Positions 5,385 to 10,808 of a DNA stretch of 10,808 nucleotides are shown in pieces. The stretch comes from Candidatus Pacearchaeota archaeon. GTDB lineage: Archaea; Nanobdellota; Nanobdellia; Pacearchaeales; GW2011-AR1. The notes beneath the pieces are model-generated. The model was not told where the DNA came from. It did not search any database and saw only the letters and a list, made by a program, of their open reading frames with translations. The translations under genes were made by a program, and so were the position numbers. The DNA lies in assembly GCA_002689985.1 (NCBI GenBank), contig NZDC01000014.1:1-10808 (forward strand), in the 5' to 3' direction. How positions within the stretch are numbered: position 1 is the first letter of the stretch; each line of letters opens with the position of its first letter.

Positions 5385-5696
5385 ATGGAAAAAAGAAATT
5401 ATGGATTTACTAAAGAAGAAAGAGCAGAATTTCCTCCACAACCAAATCAAGAAGAAATGAATGTTACTATTAGATATGAAGATAATAGTGAAGAAAGTTT
5501 TTTAATTAATGAAATTCCTTTTGAAGGACCTTATAGTTTTAATATATTTACTATCGGGCCAGCTCTTTTTGGTTATAAAGCCGATTCAGTAGAAGATATA
5601 AAAAAAACATTATCAGAGGGATTTTTGACACAAAGACCTGATCTTGTTAAAATAGTTATTTTTTCTGATTTAAAAAATAAGGAGGCAAGAGTATAA
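5385..5696 (+). CDS. Uncharacterised acidic protein inside the L35Ae-L10e operon
   Basis: This 103-residue protein is unlike the basic ribosomal proteins that flank it: it is rich in Glu and Asp (KEERAEF, NQEEM, YEDNSEESF). The predicted pattern is beta strands at 26-31 (NVTIRY) and 36-42, a hydrophobic central part (GPYSFNIFTIGPALFGY, 48-64), a helix at 68-76 (VEDIKKTLS) and a final strand, KIVIFSDL (88-95). No known motif is visible. The ATG is one base after the L35Ae stop, and its own TAA overlaps the L10e ATG as TAATG, so synthesis is coupled on both sides. Such placement suggests a role in ribosome assembly or translation, possibly as a binder of a basic partner, but this is inference. 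I cannot name a family. Confidence 0.7.
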   Translation: MEKRNYGFTKEERAEFPPQPNQEEMNVTIRYEDNSEESFLINEIPFEGPYSFNIFTIGPALFGYKADSVEDIKKTLSEGFLTQRPDLVKIVIFSDLKNKEARV

Positions 5697-6235
5697 TGGC
5701 AGGATTAAGAAAAGCATCAGCATATTCAAAGAAAAAAGTTGTACCATTTACAAGAGTAAGTAAGAGAAAGAAAAAATCTTACATAAAAACAGTTCCTCCA
5801 CAAAAAATAGTTAAGTTTAGTATGGGTAAAGAAACTCTTCTTAATGAAAAAAAACTTCCATATCAATTTACTGTTTTTTCAAAAGAAAAAGTTCAAATAA
5901 GACATAATGCATTAGAAGCATGTAGACAATTTATTAATAGAAAACTTGAAAAAGAACTTGGAAATCAATATGTATTTAAGGTTATTCCATATCCACATCA
6001 TATTCAAAGAGAAAATAAAATGCTTACTGGTGCTGGAGCAGATAGAATGCAAACAGGAATGCAGTTAGCATATGGAAAATCCTCTGGAAAAGCAGCAATT
6101 ATTAAATCAAATAAAAAGATCTTTTTTGTTGCTGTTCCAAGTAAAAAAGCAGCACTTCTTTTAAGAACAACATTAAGACAAATTAAGTCTAAACTTCCTT
6201 GTAAAACAAGAATTATAGAAGAGACTATAAAGTAA
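5696..6235 (+). CDS. rpl10e: Large-subunit ribosomal protein L10e (uL16)
   Basis: This 179-residue basic protein is the archaeal L10e/L16 orthologue, which sits near the A-site and the factor-binding region of the large subunit. The long Lys/Arg-rich N-terminal tail (1-30) is followed by PQKIVKFSMGK (35-45), RHNALEACRQFINRKLEKEL (69-88), YPHHIQRENKMLTGAGADRM (99-118) and QTGMQLAYGKSSGKAA (119-134). The last two segments are the most conserved signature of the family and contain the loop reaching toward the peptidyl-transferase centre. The start overlaps the preceding stop (TAATG), and AAGGAGG at 5679-5685 is a good SD site ten bases upstream. Length is normal. It closes the ribosomal operon; a new promoter follows. 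Confidence 0.95.
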   Translation: MAGLRKASAYSKKKVVPFTRVSKRKKKSYIKTVPPQKIVKFSMGKETLLNEKKLPYQFTVFSKEKVQIRHNALEACRQFINRKLEKELGNQYVFKVIPYPHHIQRENKMLTGAGADRMQTGMQLAYGKSSGKAAIIKSNKKIFFVAVPSKKAALLLRTTLRQIKSKLPCKTRIIEETIK

Positions 6236-6246
6236 TTTTCAAAACC

Positions 6247-6256
6247 TTTAAAAATA
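6247..6256 (+). promoter_or_regulatory. Leaderless promoter (box A TTTAAAAATA) of the membrane-protein gene
   Basis: TTTAAAAATA, preceded by CAAAACC, is centred about 25 bases before the ATG at 6276, with no SD site between. The membrane protein can thus be transcribed separately from the ribosomal operon that ends 40 bases earlier. Confidence 0.5.
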
Positions 6257-6275
6257 TCTCTTCCTTATTGATTTT

Positions 6276-6605
6276 ATGTATTATGGTTTTGATTTAGGTA
6301 TTATTGTTGCAATTTTCCTAGTTTATTATTTTCTAGTTTTTGCAATTAATAAAAGAATGATTACTAATCATAGCGAGGTTATAGGTAAATTTTTTATGAT
6401 AGTATTGCTATATGTTGGAATTATGTTAATTTACTTTTCTTTTGTAGGAAGGCCAATTTCTCCTGATGAGTTTAAAATTCTAAGTATTTATATTTTTATT
6501 ACAGGATTTATGTCAATTATGATATCTCTTCCAAATTTATTAAAAGATTTTGGATTTTTTAAGAAAGTTATTTTTACCAGAAGACGTTCTGAAAAAAGAA
6601 AATAA
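6276..6605 (+). CDS. Small membrane protein with three predicted transmembrane helices
   Basis: The protein has 109 residues. Hydrophobic segments are at about 8-24 (GIIVAIFLVYYFLVFAI), 36-57 (IGKFFMIVLLYVGIMLIYFSFV) and 67-86 (KILSIYIFITGFMSIMISLP). Positive charges (KR at 26-27, and the C-terminal KK..TRRRSEKRK) place the first loop and the C-terminus on the cytoplasmic side by the positive-inside rule. There is no recognisable catalytic motif, and I do not know the family. It starts with its own leaderless promoter 40 bases after L10e and converges on the hicBA pair. The 17-bp direct repeat begins four bases after its stop. Confidence 0.65.
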   Translation: MYYGFDLGIIVAIFLVYYFLVFAINKRMITNHSEVIGKFFMIVLLYVGIMLIYFSFVGRPISPDEFKILSIYIFITGFMSIMISLPNLLKDFGFFKKVIFTRRRSEKRK

Positions 6606-6609
6606 TTTT

Positions 6610-6626
6610 TTACATAAGAATTATAA
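6610..6626 (+). repeat. 17-bp direct repeat, copy one, at the 3' end of hicA
   Basis: TTACATAAGAATTATAA is identical to 7102-7118 and differs in both flanking bases. On the minus strand this copy holds the last Leu codon and the TAA of hicA. Together with copy two it frames the whole hicBA module. Confidence 0.85.
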
Positions 6627-6635
6627 TAATTCTTC
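6617..6635 (+). terminator. Palindrome AAGAATTAT-A-ATAATTCTT with following T-tract
   Basis: A perfect 9-bp inverted repeat around one base overlaps the hicA stop and the first 17-bp repeat. On the plus strand it is followed by CAAATTTTTTTC, so it can end transcription of the 3-TM membrane gene. With a one-base centre, a real RNA hairpin would lose the inner pairs. It lies between two converging genes, as expected of a terminator. Confidence 0.4.
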
Positions 6636-6848
6636 AAATTTTTTTCTTGAAAGTTGGAGGTCTTCTTTTATGATTTTAAGTAATAATCCTGGTCCTATCT
6701 TGTCTCCAGAATGATGGGGAATTACTGTAGTTCTTCCATCTGAATGTTTAAAAAACATGTGACTTCCTCTCTGCCTAATAAATTTAAAACCCAACTTCTT
6801 AAGAATTTTTGATAATTTTATCGCATCAAGTTGAGGTAATTTTGTCAT
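6621..6848 (-). CDS. hicA: HicA-family toxin (mRNA interferase)
   Basis: The 75-residue protein has the HicA layout, a small double-stranded-RNA-binding-like alpha-beta-beta-beta-alpha domain that cleaves mRNA at ribosomes. The N-terminal LSKILKKLGFKFIRQRGSHMFF (12-33) includes the conserved G-S-H with catalytic H30. HSDGRTTVIPHHSGDKIGPGLLLKIIKEDLQLS (35-67) is the typical second half with the P-x-H-x..I..G.L..I pattern. No residue of the usual active site is missing, so it should be active. The gene follows hicB with no gap: hicB's TAA directly precedes the ATG, and GAGGT (6853-6857 on the opposite strand) is an SD site four bases upstream. This order, antitoxin first, is the common variant. 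Its stop lies in the first 17-bp repeat. Confidence 0.9.
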   Translation of the reverse strand: MTKLPQLDAIKLSKILKKLGFKFIRQRGSHMFFKHSDGRTTVIPHHSGDKIGPGLLLKIIKEDLQLSRKKFEELL

Positions 6849-7058
6849 TTAAACCTCTATTTTTTGTATACCTATAAATTCACTCTCTATTTTAATATCT
6901 GGTTTCTCACATTCTAGATAAAGTGTAATTGCTTCTTTTGTTCTTTTAATTAATTCATCCATACTTTTTGCTTGAGTGTGGCATCCTGGCAATCCAACTA
7001 CTTCGGATATAAAATAACCTTCTTCATCTTTCTCAATAATTATATTAAAATTAACCAT
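6849..7058 (-). CDS. hicB: HicB-family antitoxin
   Basis: The 69-residue protein is the antitoxin partner, of the short HicB/UPF0150 type with only the partial RNase H-like fold: strands FNIIIEKDEEGYFISEVVGLPGCHTQAKS (4-32), helix MDELIKRTKEAITLYLEC (33-50) and a last strand. The DEEGYF..V.GLPGC.TQ.. pattern is the family signature. It lacks the C-terminal ribbon-helix-helix or HTH domain that lets longer HicB proteins bind their promoter. Autoregulation therefore either needs another factor or the HicA-HicB complex. The message is likely leaderless from the box A at 7080-7086. It neutralises HicA by direct binding, as known for the family. Confidence 0.88.
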   Translation of the reverse strand: MVNFNIIIEKDEEGYFISEVVGLPGCHTQAKSMDELIKRTKEAITLYLECEKPDIKIESEFIGIQKIEV

Positions 7059-7079
7059 ATTAAATAAGATTAAGAGAAG

Positions 7080-7086
7080 TATATAA
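7080..7086 (-). promoter_or_regulatory. Leaderless promoter (box A TTATATA context) of hicBA
   Basis: On the minus strand CTTATATAC is centred about 25 bases before the hicB ATG at 7058, with no SD site between. The promoter lies inside the 17-bp repeat boundaries, so the module carries its own promoter. Confidence 0.55.
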
Positions 7087-7101
7087 GATTATCTGATGTT
7101 C

Positions 7102-7118
7102 TTACATAAGAATTATAA
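7102..7118 (+). repeat. 17-bp direct repeat, copy two, at the 3' end of the VTT gene
   Basis: This copy is identical to 6610-6626. On the minus strand it encodes the last residues (ILM) and the stop of the VTT membrane protein in its restored frame. This copy is therefore likely the original, and the copy beyond hicA a duplication made at insertion. Confidence 0.85.
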
Positions 7119-7648
7119 AAAATAGATAAGCAACAACTGCAAATCTTATTGTTCTCATTAATACACCATATAATAAAAAATCATAGAAGTGCATTTTTAA
7201 TGCTCCTGCAAGTATAGATAGATATGGTATTGGACTTAATGCTGAAAGAGTCATTGCAAATTTACCCTTTTTTTTTAAATAATTCTAAATATTCTTCATA
7301 TTTTTCATTTTCAATAAATGATAATGCTATATCTTTTCCTTTAGCATATCCTATAAAATACATTAATATTCCAGAAAATCCACTACTTAAAACAACTGTA
7401 ATAAAAACAAAAAAGATATTTAATCCAATTAATCCTCCACTTATTAAAGTAATATCTGCTCCAATTGGTTGAGGCAAGCTTTCTAAAAGAAAAGAAGCAG
7501 CACTAATTCCTATATATCCATATTTTTGAACGCCTGATGAAACCTCTGTTTTTATTGTCTTATAATTAATTACTGTATAAATAAAGAAGATTACAATTGA
7601 GACAAATACAATTAAAGTAAAAATTTTTATTAGATTTTTTTTGTCCAT
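7102..7648 (-). pseudogene. VTT/DedA-like (SNARE-associated) membrane protein, frameshifted at an A9 tract
   Basis: The intact reading frame from the ATG at 7648 gives 127 residues and stops at 7262 shortly after ELFKKK. Shifting by one base at the run of nine A (plus-strand T9, 7268-7276) continues the family sequence: KGKFAMTLSALSPIPYLSIL, AGALKMHFYDFLLYGVLMR and a last hydrophobic helix, stopping at 7102. With eight A the product would be 181 residues, a normal VTT length. Membrane segments are at about 8-28, 48-58 (re-entrant), 66-100 and two in the shifted part. The ESLPQPIGAD..L.SGGLIG segment (56-75) and the P-x-x-x-x-x-x-AG segment are the paired re-entrant loops of this family of lipid scramblase/transporter-like proteins. 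The shift may be real decay, transcriptional slippage or a sequencing error. A leaderless promoter lies at 7672-7679. Confidence 0.8.
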
Positions 7649-7671
7649 TTAAGTTTAAAAGAAAAGTTGAT

Positions 7672-7679
7672 ATTTAAAT
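7672..7679 (-). promoter_or_regulatory. Leaderless promoter (box A ATTTAAAT) of the VTT gene
   Basis: ATTTAAAT is centred about 27 bases before the ATG at 7648 on the minus strand, with no SD site. An intact promoter argues that the frameshift, if real, is recent. Confidence 0.55.
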
Positions 7680-7742
7680 GTTAGAGATTAGAGGATTTTT
7701 AGTTTTGGTATTTTACTATTAAGTGGTAACAAAATAGAAAGG

Positions 7743-7750
7743 TTTATAAA
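7743..7750 (+). promoter_or_regulatory. Leaderless promoter (box A TTTATAAA) of the 7773 operon
   Basis: TTTATAAA is centred about 27 bases before the ATG at 7773. It is the best TATA match in the window and diverges from the VTT promoter about 70 bases away. No SD site is present before the ATG. Confidence 0.6.
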
Positions 7751-7772
7751 GTATGAATTTTATGAGATTGTT

Positions 7773-8360
7773 ATGACAGATAATAATTATGAACCAGAAA
7801 GATATCAATATGCATCAGTCGCAGCTCAATTCTTAAAGAATAAAGATGTTAAGTCTGCTGGAAAATCTTTAGAAAAGATGGCTATAGAAGGAGGAATGTC
7901 TGAAGATTTACTTCCTTTAATGAAAGGGACTACTACAAATCCAAGAGAGGTAGAGGATGCGATTGAGGATTATAATGGAAGATATGAAAAATTACTTGGA
8001 AAAAAGAATATAACTTATATGTTTGATAAGTATGAACCTATCTTTACTGATTATTTAGGAGAAGATAATAAAAATATTTTAAAAGAAGATTTTGATAAAA
8101 TTAAAAAGGAAACATATGGAGATGTTCAAAATAAATTTGAAAAGGCAATGGAAATTATAGAAAGTGAAACAGGTAATTTTAGTGAAGAACAAAAAGAAGA
8201 AGCAGTAAAAATATTAAAAAAATATGGAGAGGTATATTCTATTATAAAACAATTTAATCAACTTTATATTGAAGATTTAATGAAGCCTATTAGTAAAAAG
8301 ACAATAAGAGGAAATTTTGAAGAACATAAGAGAAAACAAGCAGCGAATAATTTAGAATAG
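7773..8360 (+). CDS. Hypothetical all-helical acidic protein
   Basis: This 195-residue soluble protein is almost wholly helical and highly charged, and I do not recognise it. The first ~50 residues (YQYASVAAQFLKNKDVKSAGKSLEKMAIEGG) look like a small helical bundle. Residues ~100-160 (NILKEDFDKIKKE, NKFEKAMEIIESE, SEEQKEEAVKILKKYGEVYSI) could form a long coiled coil. There is no signal peptide, membrane segment or enzyme motif. The leaderless promoter fixes the start. The phosphoesterase gene follows after 53 bases and is probably co-transcribed, so the protein could be a partner or adaptor; this rests only on position. Confidence 0.65.
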   Translation: MTDNNYEPERYQYASVAAQFLKNKDVKSAGKSLEKMAIEGGMSEDLLPLMKGTTTNPREVEDAIEDYNGRYEKLLGKKNITYMFDKYEPIFTDYLGEDNKNILKEDFDKIKKETYGDVQNKFEKAMEIIESETGNFSEEQKEEAVKILKKYGEVYSIIKQFNQLYIEDLMKPISKKTIRGNFEEHKRKQAANNLE

Positions 8361-8413
8361 CCACTAGCCGCATAAGATTTATTTTTTAATTAAATTATAA
8401 GGAATAATATAAA

Positions 8414-9496
8414 ATGACAAAAAACACAAAATATGGAATAATTTCAGATATTCATGAGAATCCAAGAGTTGTGCCTTTAGCAATAGGTACATTAAAATCA
8501 AAAGGTGTAGAGAAACTTTTAGTTAATGGGGATATTGGAGGAAATAAAGGAACATTACAAGATAGCCAAAATTATACAGCTTTTATATTAAATGAGATTG
8601 GTAAAAGTGGATTAGAATCATTTGTTATGCCTGGAAGCCATGAGACTCTTGTAGGATACGCTCCTGTAATAGATCATTTTGCTGGTAAATATGATAATAT
8701 TTTTGATGTTCAAAAAATATCTCATGTTGAGAATAACGGGCATAAATTAGTCTTTTTACCAGGTTCAGATTTTCTTTGTGGAGGAGAATATGAACTTGGA
8801 AATGGAAATATTCCTTCAGGAAAGTATTTTTATGATGGAGAAAAGCTGTTTAATTTAGAACCAGAACAATATGTTCAATTAAAAGAAGGACAAAGACAAT
8901 TTCAGTATGCAAATATTAATGATATAAAAAAATTAGTTGCTGAACCAGAAAAAACAATTGTTGTCTCACATGTTCCAAGAAAATTTCATAATATCGATGA
9001 AGCAGTTGATGTTGCTCATTTTTATCAGGGAAGAGCGTATCATCGAGATATAGATGATATGTCTAAGTGGACGTATACTGAGTTAAGTGTATGTCCTATA
9101 TCTGTTCCAAAAGAAGTTGTTGAAAGGCAAAATAGCACAAAAGTCTTTGGTATAGATAAATCAGAAAATCATATATTAAAAGAGACACTTAAATTAATAG
9201 AAAAAGAAGATGTTGAACGTTGGCAAGTTTTTGTAGAAGCAAAAGAAAATAGGGGAAATGGAGATTTAAAAAATCTTTATGAAGATTTAGGAATTACAAA
9301 AGCTATTTCAGCACATTTTCATGAGAGTGGCCATAGAGCAAATAATAATTTAGGGAATCCTGTAAAAGAAAATACTTTTACAAATAGTTTATTTTATAAT
9401 TCTGGATGTTTAGATAATGGTCAAGCAGGGATATTAACAATTAGAGATGATGCACAAGTAAGTTATGAAAATGTTAAATTACAAAATTCTAAATAG
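8414..9496 (+). CDS. Calcineurin-like metallophosphoesterase with altered metal site
   Basis: The 360-residue protein has the two-metal metallophosphoesterase motifs in order: GIISDIHENP with D12-x-H14, VNGDIGG with D40, MPGSHE (72-77), VVSHVP with H186, and AHFHESGH with H301 and H303. These enzymes hydrolyse phosphomono- or diesters in the cytoplasm. The third motif is normally GNHE, whose Asn bridges to the metals; here Ser75 replaces it. That could weaken catalysis or change metal or substrate. There are two long insertions, about 120-165 (rich in Gly/Tyr/Glu) and 205-290, so it is larger than simple family members (about 160-250). There is no signal peptide or membrane segment. AAGGA at 8399-8403, ten bases before the ATG, is a weak SD site. 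Its last codons overlap the converging nucleotidyltransferase gene by eight bases. Substrate unknown. Confidence 0.8.
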   Translation: MTKNTKYGIISDIHENPRVVPLAIGTLKSKGVEKLLVNGDIGGNKGTLQDSQNYTAFILNEIGKSGLESFVMPGSHETLVGYAPVIDHFAGKYDNIFDVQKISHVENNGHKLVFLPGSDFLCGGEYELGNGNIPSGKYFYDGEKLFNLEPEQYVQLKEGQRQFQYANINDIKKLVAEPEKTIVVSHVPRKFHNIDEAVDVAHFYQGRAYHRDIDDMSKWTYTELSVCPISVPKEVVERQNSTKVFGIDKSENHILKETLKLIEKEDVERWQVFVEAKENRGNGDLKNLYEDLGITKAISAHFHESGHRANNNLGNPVKENTFTNSLFYNSGCLDNGQAGILTIRDDAQVSYENVKLQNSK

Positions 9497-10343
9497 TATT
9501 TGAGTTCCCTTTTTTATCAACAGTATCTTTTACAAGTTTTATCATAACTTTTAGAAATTCTTCTGTTTTTTCTTGCCAGGAATCTATTTCAACACCTTTT
9601 AAATCAGTAATTTCTCTATGTGTAATTTTTTTGTGTAATACAAGTAAGTTTTTATACCAATCAACATATTTAGATTTTAATTTCCCTGTTTTAACAAATG
9701 TTTCTATTAAACTTGCTGGAATATATTCTGGAGATGGAGGAAGAACATTTGCTGCAATTAAAGCTGCATGAGAAGAATCAACCATTGCCCAATATAATCC
9801 TTCAATAGAATTTAATTCTGCAAATTTACTTCTTTGAATATGTAATGGAGCTCTTTGTAGTGCATTATAAATTGATTCTGGTGTTGATTTTATTTTTCCG
9901 TTTATTAATAAAAATTTTATTGGATTAAAAAATCCTGCAAGATCTATCATTGCTTCACCATATCTTAGAATATTTATAATAACAGGATCTCCTCTCATCA
10001 AATCTTCCCACCAAGTACTTAATTTTACAGTATTAATGTGAATACCTTTATTATAAGGATTTGATTTTAAAATTTTATCAAGCTCTTCTCTATACCAAAC
10101 AATTAATTCTCTATCCCATTTTATTGATGCATCATCAATAATTATTATTATATCTATATCAGAACCTGAAGAAGAGCTCTTCTTTGCTATTGAACCAAAA
10201 AGAATAATTGATTTTACAATTTTATCGAATTTTTTATAGGTTTTTGTAGCAAAATCCATTGCAATGTCTGAATCTTTTTTTAACTGCAATGTTGGGATAT
10301 TTTTTTTACTAACCTTTTTAGATTTCTCTTTTTTCTTCACCAT
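9489..10343 (-). CDS. Pol-beta superfamily nucleotidyltransferase with helical C-terminal domain
   Basis: The 284-residue protein begins with a Lys-rich tail (2-14), then carries the minimal nucleotidyltransferase signature LFGSIAKKSSSSGSDIDIII: G50-S51 and the metal-binding pair D62/D64. A third acidic residue could lie around 98-106 (GIHINTVKL), but it is not clear. Residues from about 150 onward (STPESIYNALQRAPLHIQRS, LYWAMVDSSHAALIAANVLP, LVLHKKITHREI) form a helical domain resembling the HEPN/substrate-binding partner of MNT enzymes, fused in one chain. Family members transfer nucleotides to small molecules or proteins, and MNT-HEPN pairs act as toxin-antitoxin systems; which applies here is open. 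The classical HEPN R-x4-6-H RNase motif is not evident. It converges with the phosphoesterase gene with an eight-base overlap. A box A lies near 10373. Confidence 0.8.
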   Translation of the reverse strand: MVKKKEKSKKVSKKNIPTLQLKKDSDIAMDFATKTYKKFDKIVKSIILFGSIAKKSSSSGSDIDIIIIIDDASIKWDRELIVWYREELDKILKSNPYNKGIHINTVKLSTWWEDLMRGDPVIINILRYGEAMIDLAGFFNPIKFLLINGKIKSTPESIYNALQRAPLHIQRSKFAELNSIEGLYWAMVDSSHAALIAANVLPPSPEYIPASLIETFVKTGKLKSKYVDWYKNLLVLHKKITHREITDLKGVEIDSWQEKTEEFLKVMIKLVKDTVDKKGNSNTI

Positions 10344-10367
10344 CTTTTATTTTATTATGTTATTGTT

Positions 10368-10378
10368 CTTTTTAAAAG
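10368..10378 (-). promoter_or_regulatory. Box A (CTTTTAAAAAG) for the nucleotidyltransferase gene
   Basis: On the minus strand CTTTTAAAAAG is centred about 30 bases before the ATG at 10343, so the transcript would start a few bases before the start codon. The core resembles that of the 27-bp repeat (CTTTTAAAAAC), which probably reflects the common box A of this genome. Confidence 0.45.
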
Positions 10379-10404
10379 TTTTTAATTTTATCAAAATAAA
10401 ATAC

Positions 10405-10808
10405 TTATTCCATAGGGTTTCCACTCATTCTACTTCCTTGTGCTCCAGGTCTTTGTCCTCCTAATTCCATTGGAAGTTGTGAAAATCCTGCACCAAAAGT
10501 TTGAAAGTTTATATCAGGAAGTATCTGTCCATAACCACCTAAATAATCTTGGTGAAGACCTATTGATTGATTCCAATATGGACCCGGTCCAGTTGAATAC
10601 ATTGGAGAACCAAATGCTTGTACAGTTGGATTTAGTGGAGGAGTATGTTTTCCCCCTGGAGAAAAATGTTGCCACCATTGTAAAGCTTCAATAACCTTTT
10701 TTCCTTTATATCCTTCTTTACCAAGTTTTTGCATAATTTCTTTTATTGGAACATTTCCCATGCCCATAGGTAATTCTGAATCTTTCATTCCAAAATTATC
10801 TGCTAAAT
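10405..10808 (-). CDS. C-terminal part of a sugar-phosphate isomerase/AP-endonuclease-like TIM-barrel protein with Gly/Pro-rich tail (partial)
   Basis: The frame is open from the right window edge to a TAA at 10405-10407. An in-frame ATG at 10788 exists, but the sequence LADNFG before it continues the family pattern, so the true start lies outside. The visible start, ADNFGMKDSELPMGMGNVPIKEI, then LGKEGYKGKKVIEALQWWQ, matches the last strands and helices of xylose-isomerase-like/endonuclease IV-like barrels (pattern D..G..D...P.G.G.....I...L...GY.G....E). After that comes a tail of about 80 residues rich in Gly, Pro, Gln and Tyr (TPPLNPTVQAFGSP, STGPGPYWNQ, GGQRPGAQGSRM) with no similarity I know; it is likely disordered. 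Substrate cannot be told. It lies upstream of the nucleotidyltransferase on the same strand. Confidence 0.7.
   Translation of the reverse strand, partial: LADNFGMKDSELPMGMGNVPIKEIMQKLGKEGYKGKKVIEALQWWQHFSPGGKHTPPLNPTVQAFGSPMYSTGPGPYWNQSIGLHQDYLGGYGQILPDINFQTFGAGFSQLPMELGGQRPGAQGSRMSGNPME

Noticed and set aside
7224..7472. Plus-strand open frame across the VTT frameshift site
   Set aside because: The minus strand carries the conserved VTT loops on both sides of the shift; the plus frame is antisense.
10264..10694. Plus-strand open frames over the nucleotidyltransferase start and the TIM-barrel tail
   Set aside because: Both lie opposite well-supported minus-strand genes and encode no recognisable pattern.
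1..10808. CRISPR array, insertion sequence with transposase, integrase, tRNA or rRNA gene
   Set aside because: I saw no regularly spaced repeats, no transposase or integrase motifs, and no tRNA- or rRNA-like segment on either strand.

Overview
The window is strongly AT-rich and looks like a small-genome archaeon, most likely a DPANN lineage of the Woesearchaeota/Pacearchaeota type. The evidence is archaeal-type ribosomal proteins eL8-family-independent L35Ae and L10e, Lrp/AsnC regulators including a tandem two-copy form, and archaeal promoters. Most first genes of a transcription unit have a TATA-like box A about 25-27 bases before the ATG and no Shine-Dalgarno (SD) site, which implies leaderless transcripts. 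Several genes that have a leader or lie inside an operon carry a GAGGT-type SD site instead. The lineage is inferred from this style and remembered family patterns, not from a search.

Layout: 95-1054 (+) is an APH-fold small-molecule kinase. 1070-2805 (-) holds two Lrp/AsnC genes: a tandem-duplicated regulator and a chimera that joins the first ~50 residues of a HAD phosphatase to a single Lrp module. 2927-4391 (+) is a cluster of three unrecognised proteins. 4543-5088 (+) is a NYN (LabA-like PIN-fold) putative RNase with a GC-rich hairpin leader. 5123-6235 (+) is a translationally coupled ribosomal operon, L35Ae - unknown acidic 103-aa protein - L10e, followed by a 3-TM membrane protein at 6276-6605. 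6621-7058 (-) is a HicB-HicA toxin-antitoxin pair. 7102-7648 (-) is a VTT/DedA-like membrane protein broken by a frameshift at a nine-base homopolymer. 7773-9496 (+) pairs a helical unknown protein with a calcineurin-like phosphoesterase. 9489-10343 (-) is a Pol-beta-type nucleotidyltransferase. 10405-10808 (-) is the C-terminal part of a TIM-barrel isomerase/endonuclease-IV-like protein with a Gly/Pro-rich tail, cut by the window edge.

The most interesting pattern is that both RNase-type genes sit between exact direct repeats. The NYN gene lies between two copies of a 27-bp sequence, one of which is the L35Ae promoter. The hicBA pair lies between two copies of a 17-bp sequence, one of which encodes the C-terminus of the VTT gene. 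In each case the stop codon of the cargo lies in the repeat at its 3' side, and removing cargo plus one repeat would restore a plausible ancestral arrangement. A third, weaker repeat pair flanks the first two genes of the unknown cluster. This suggests small RNase/toxin cassettes inserting around a ribosomal-protein locus, by an unidentified mechanism.
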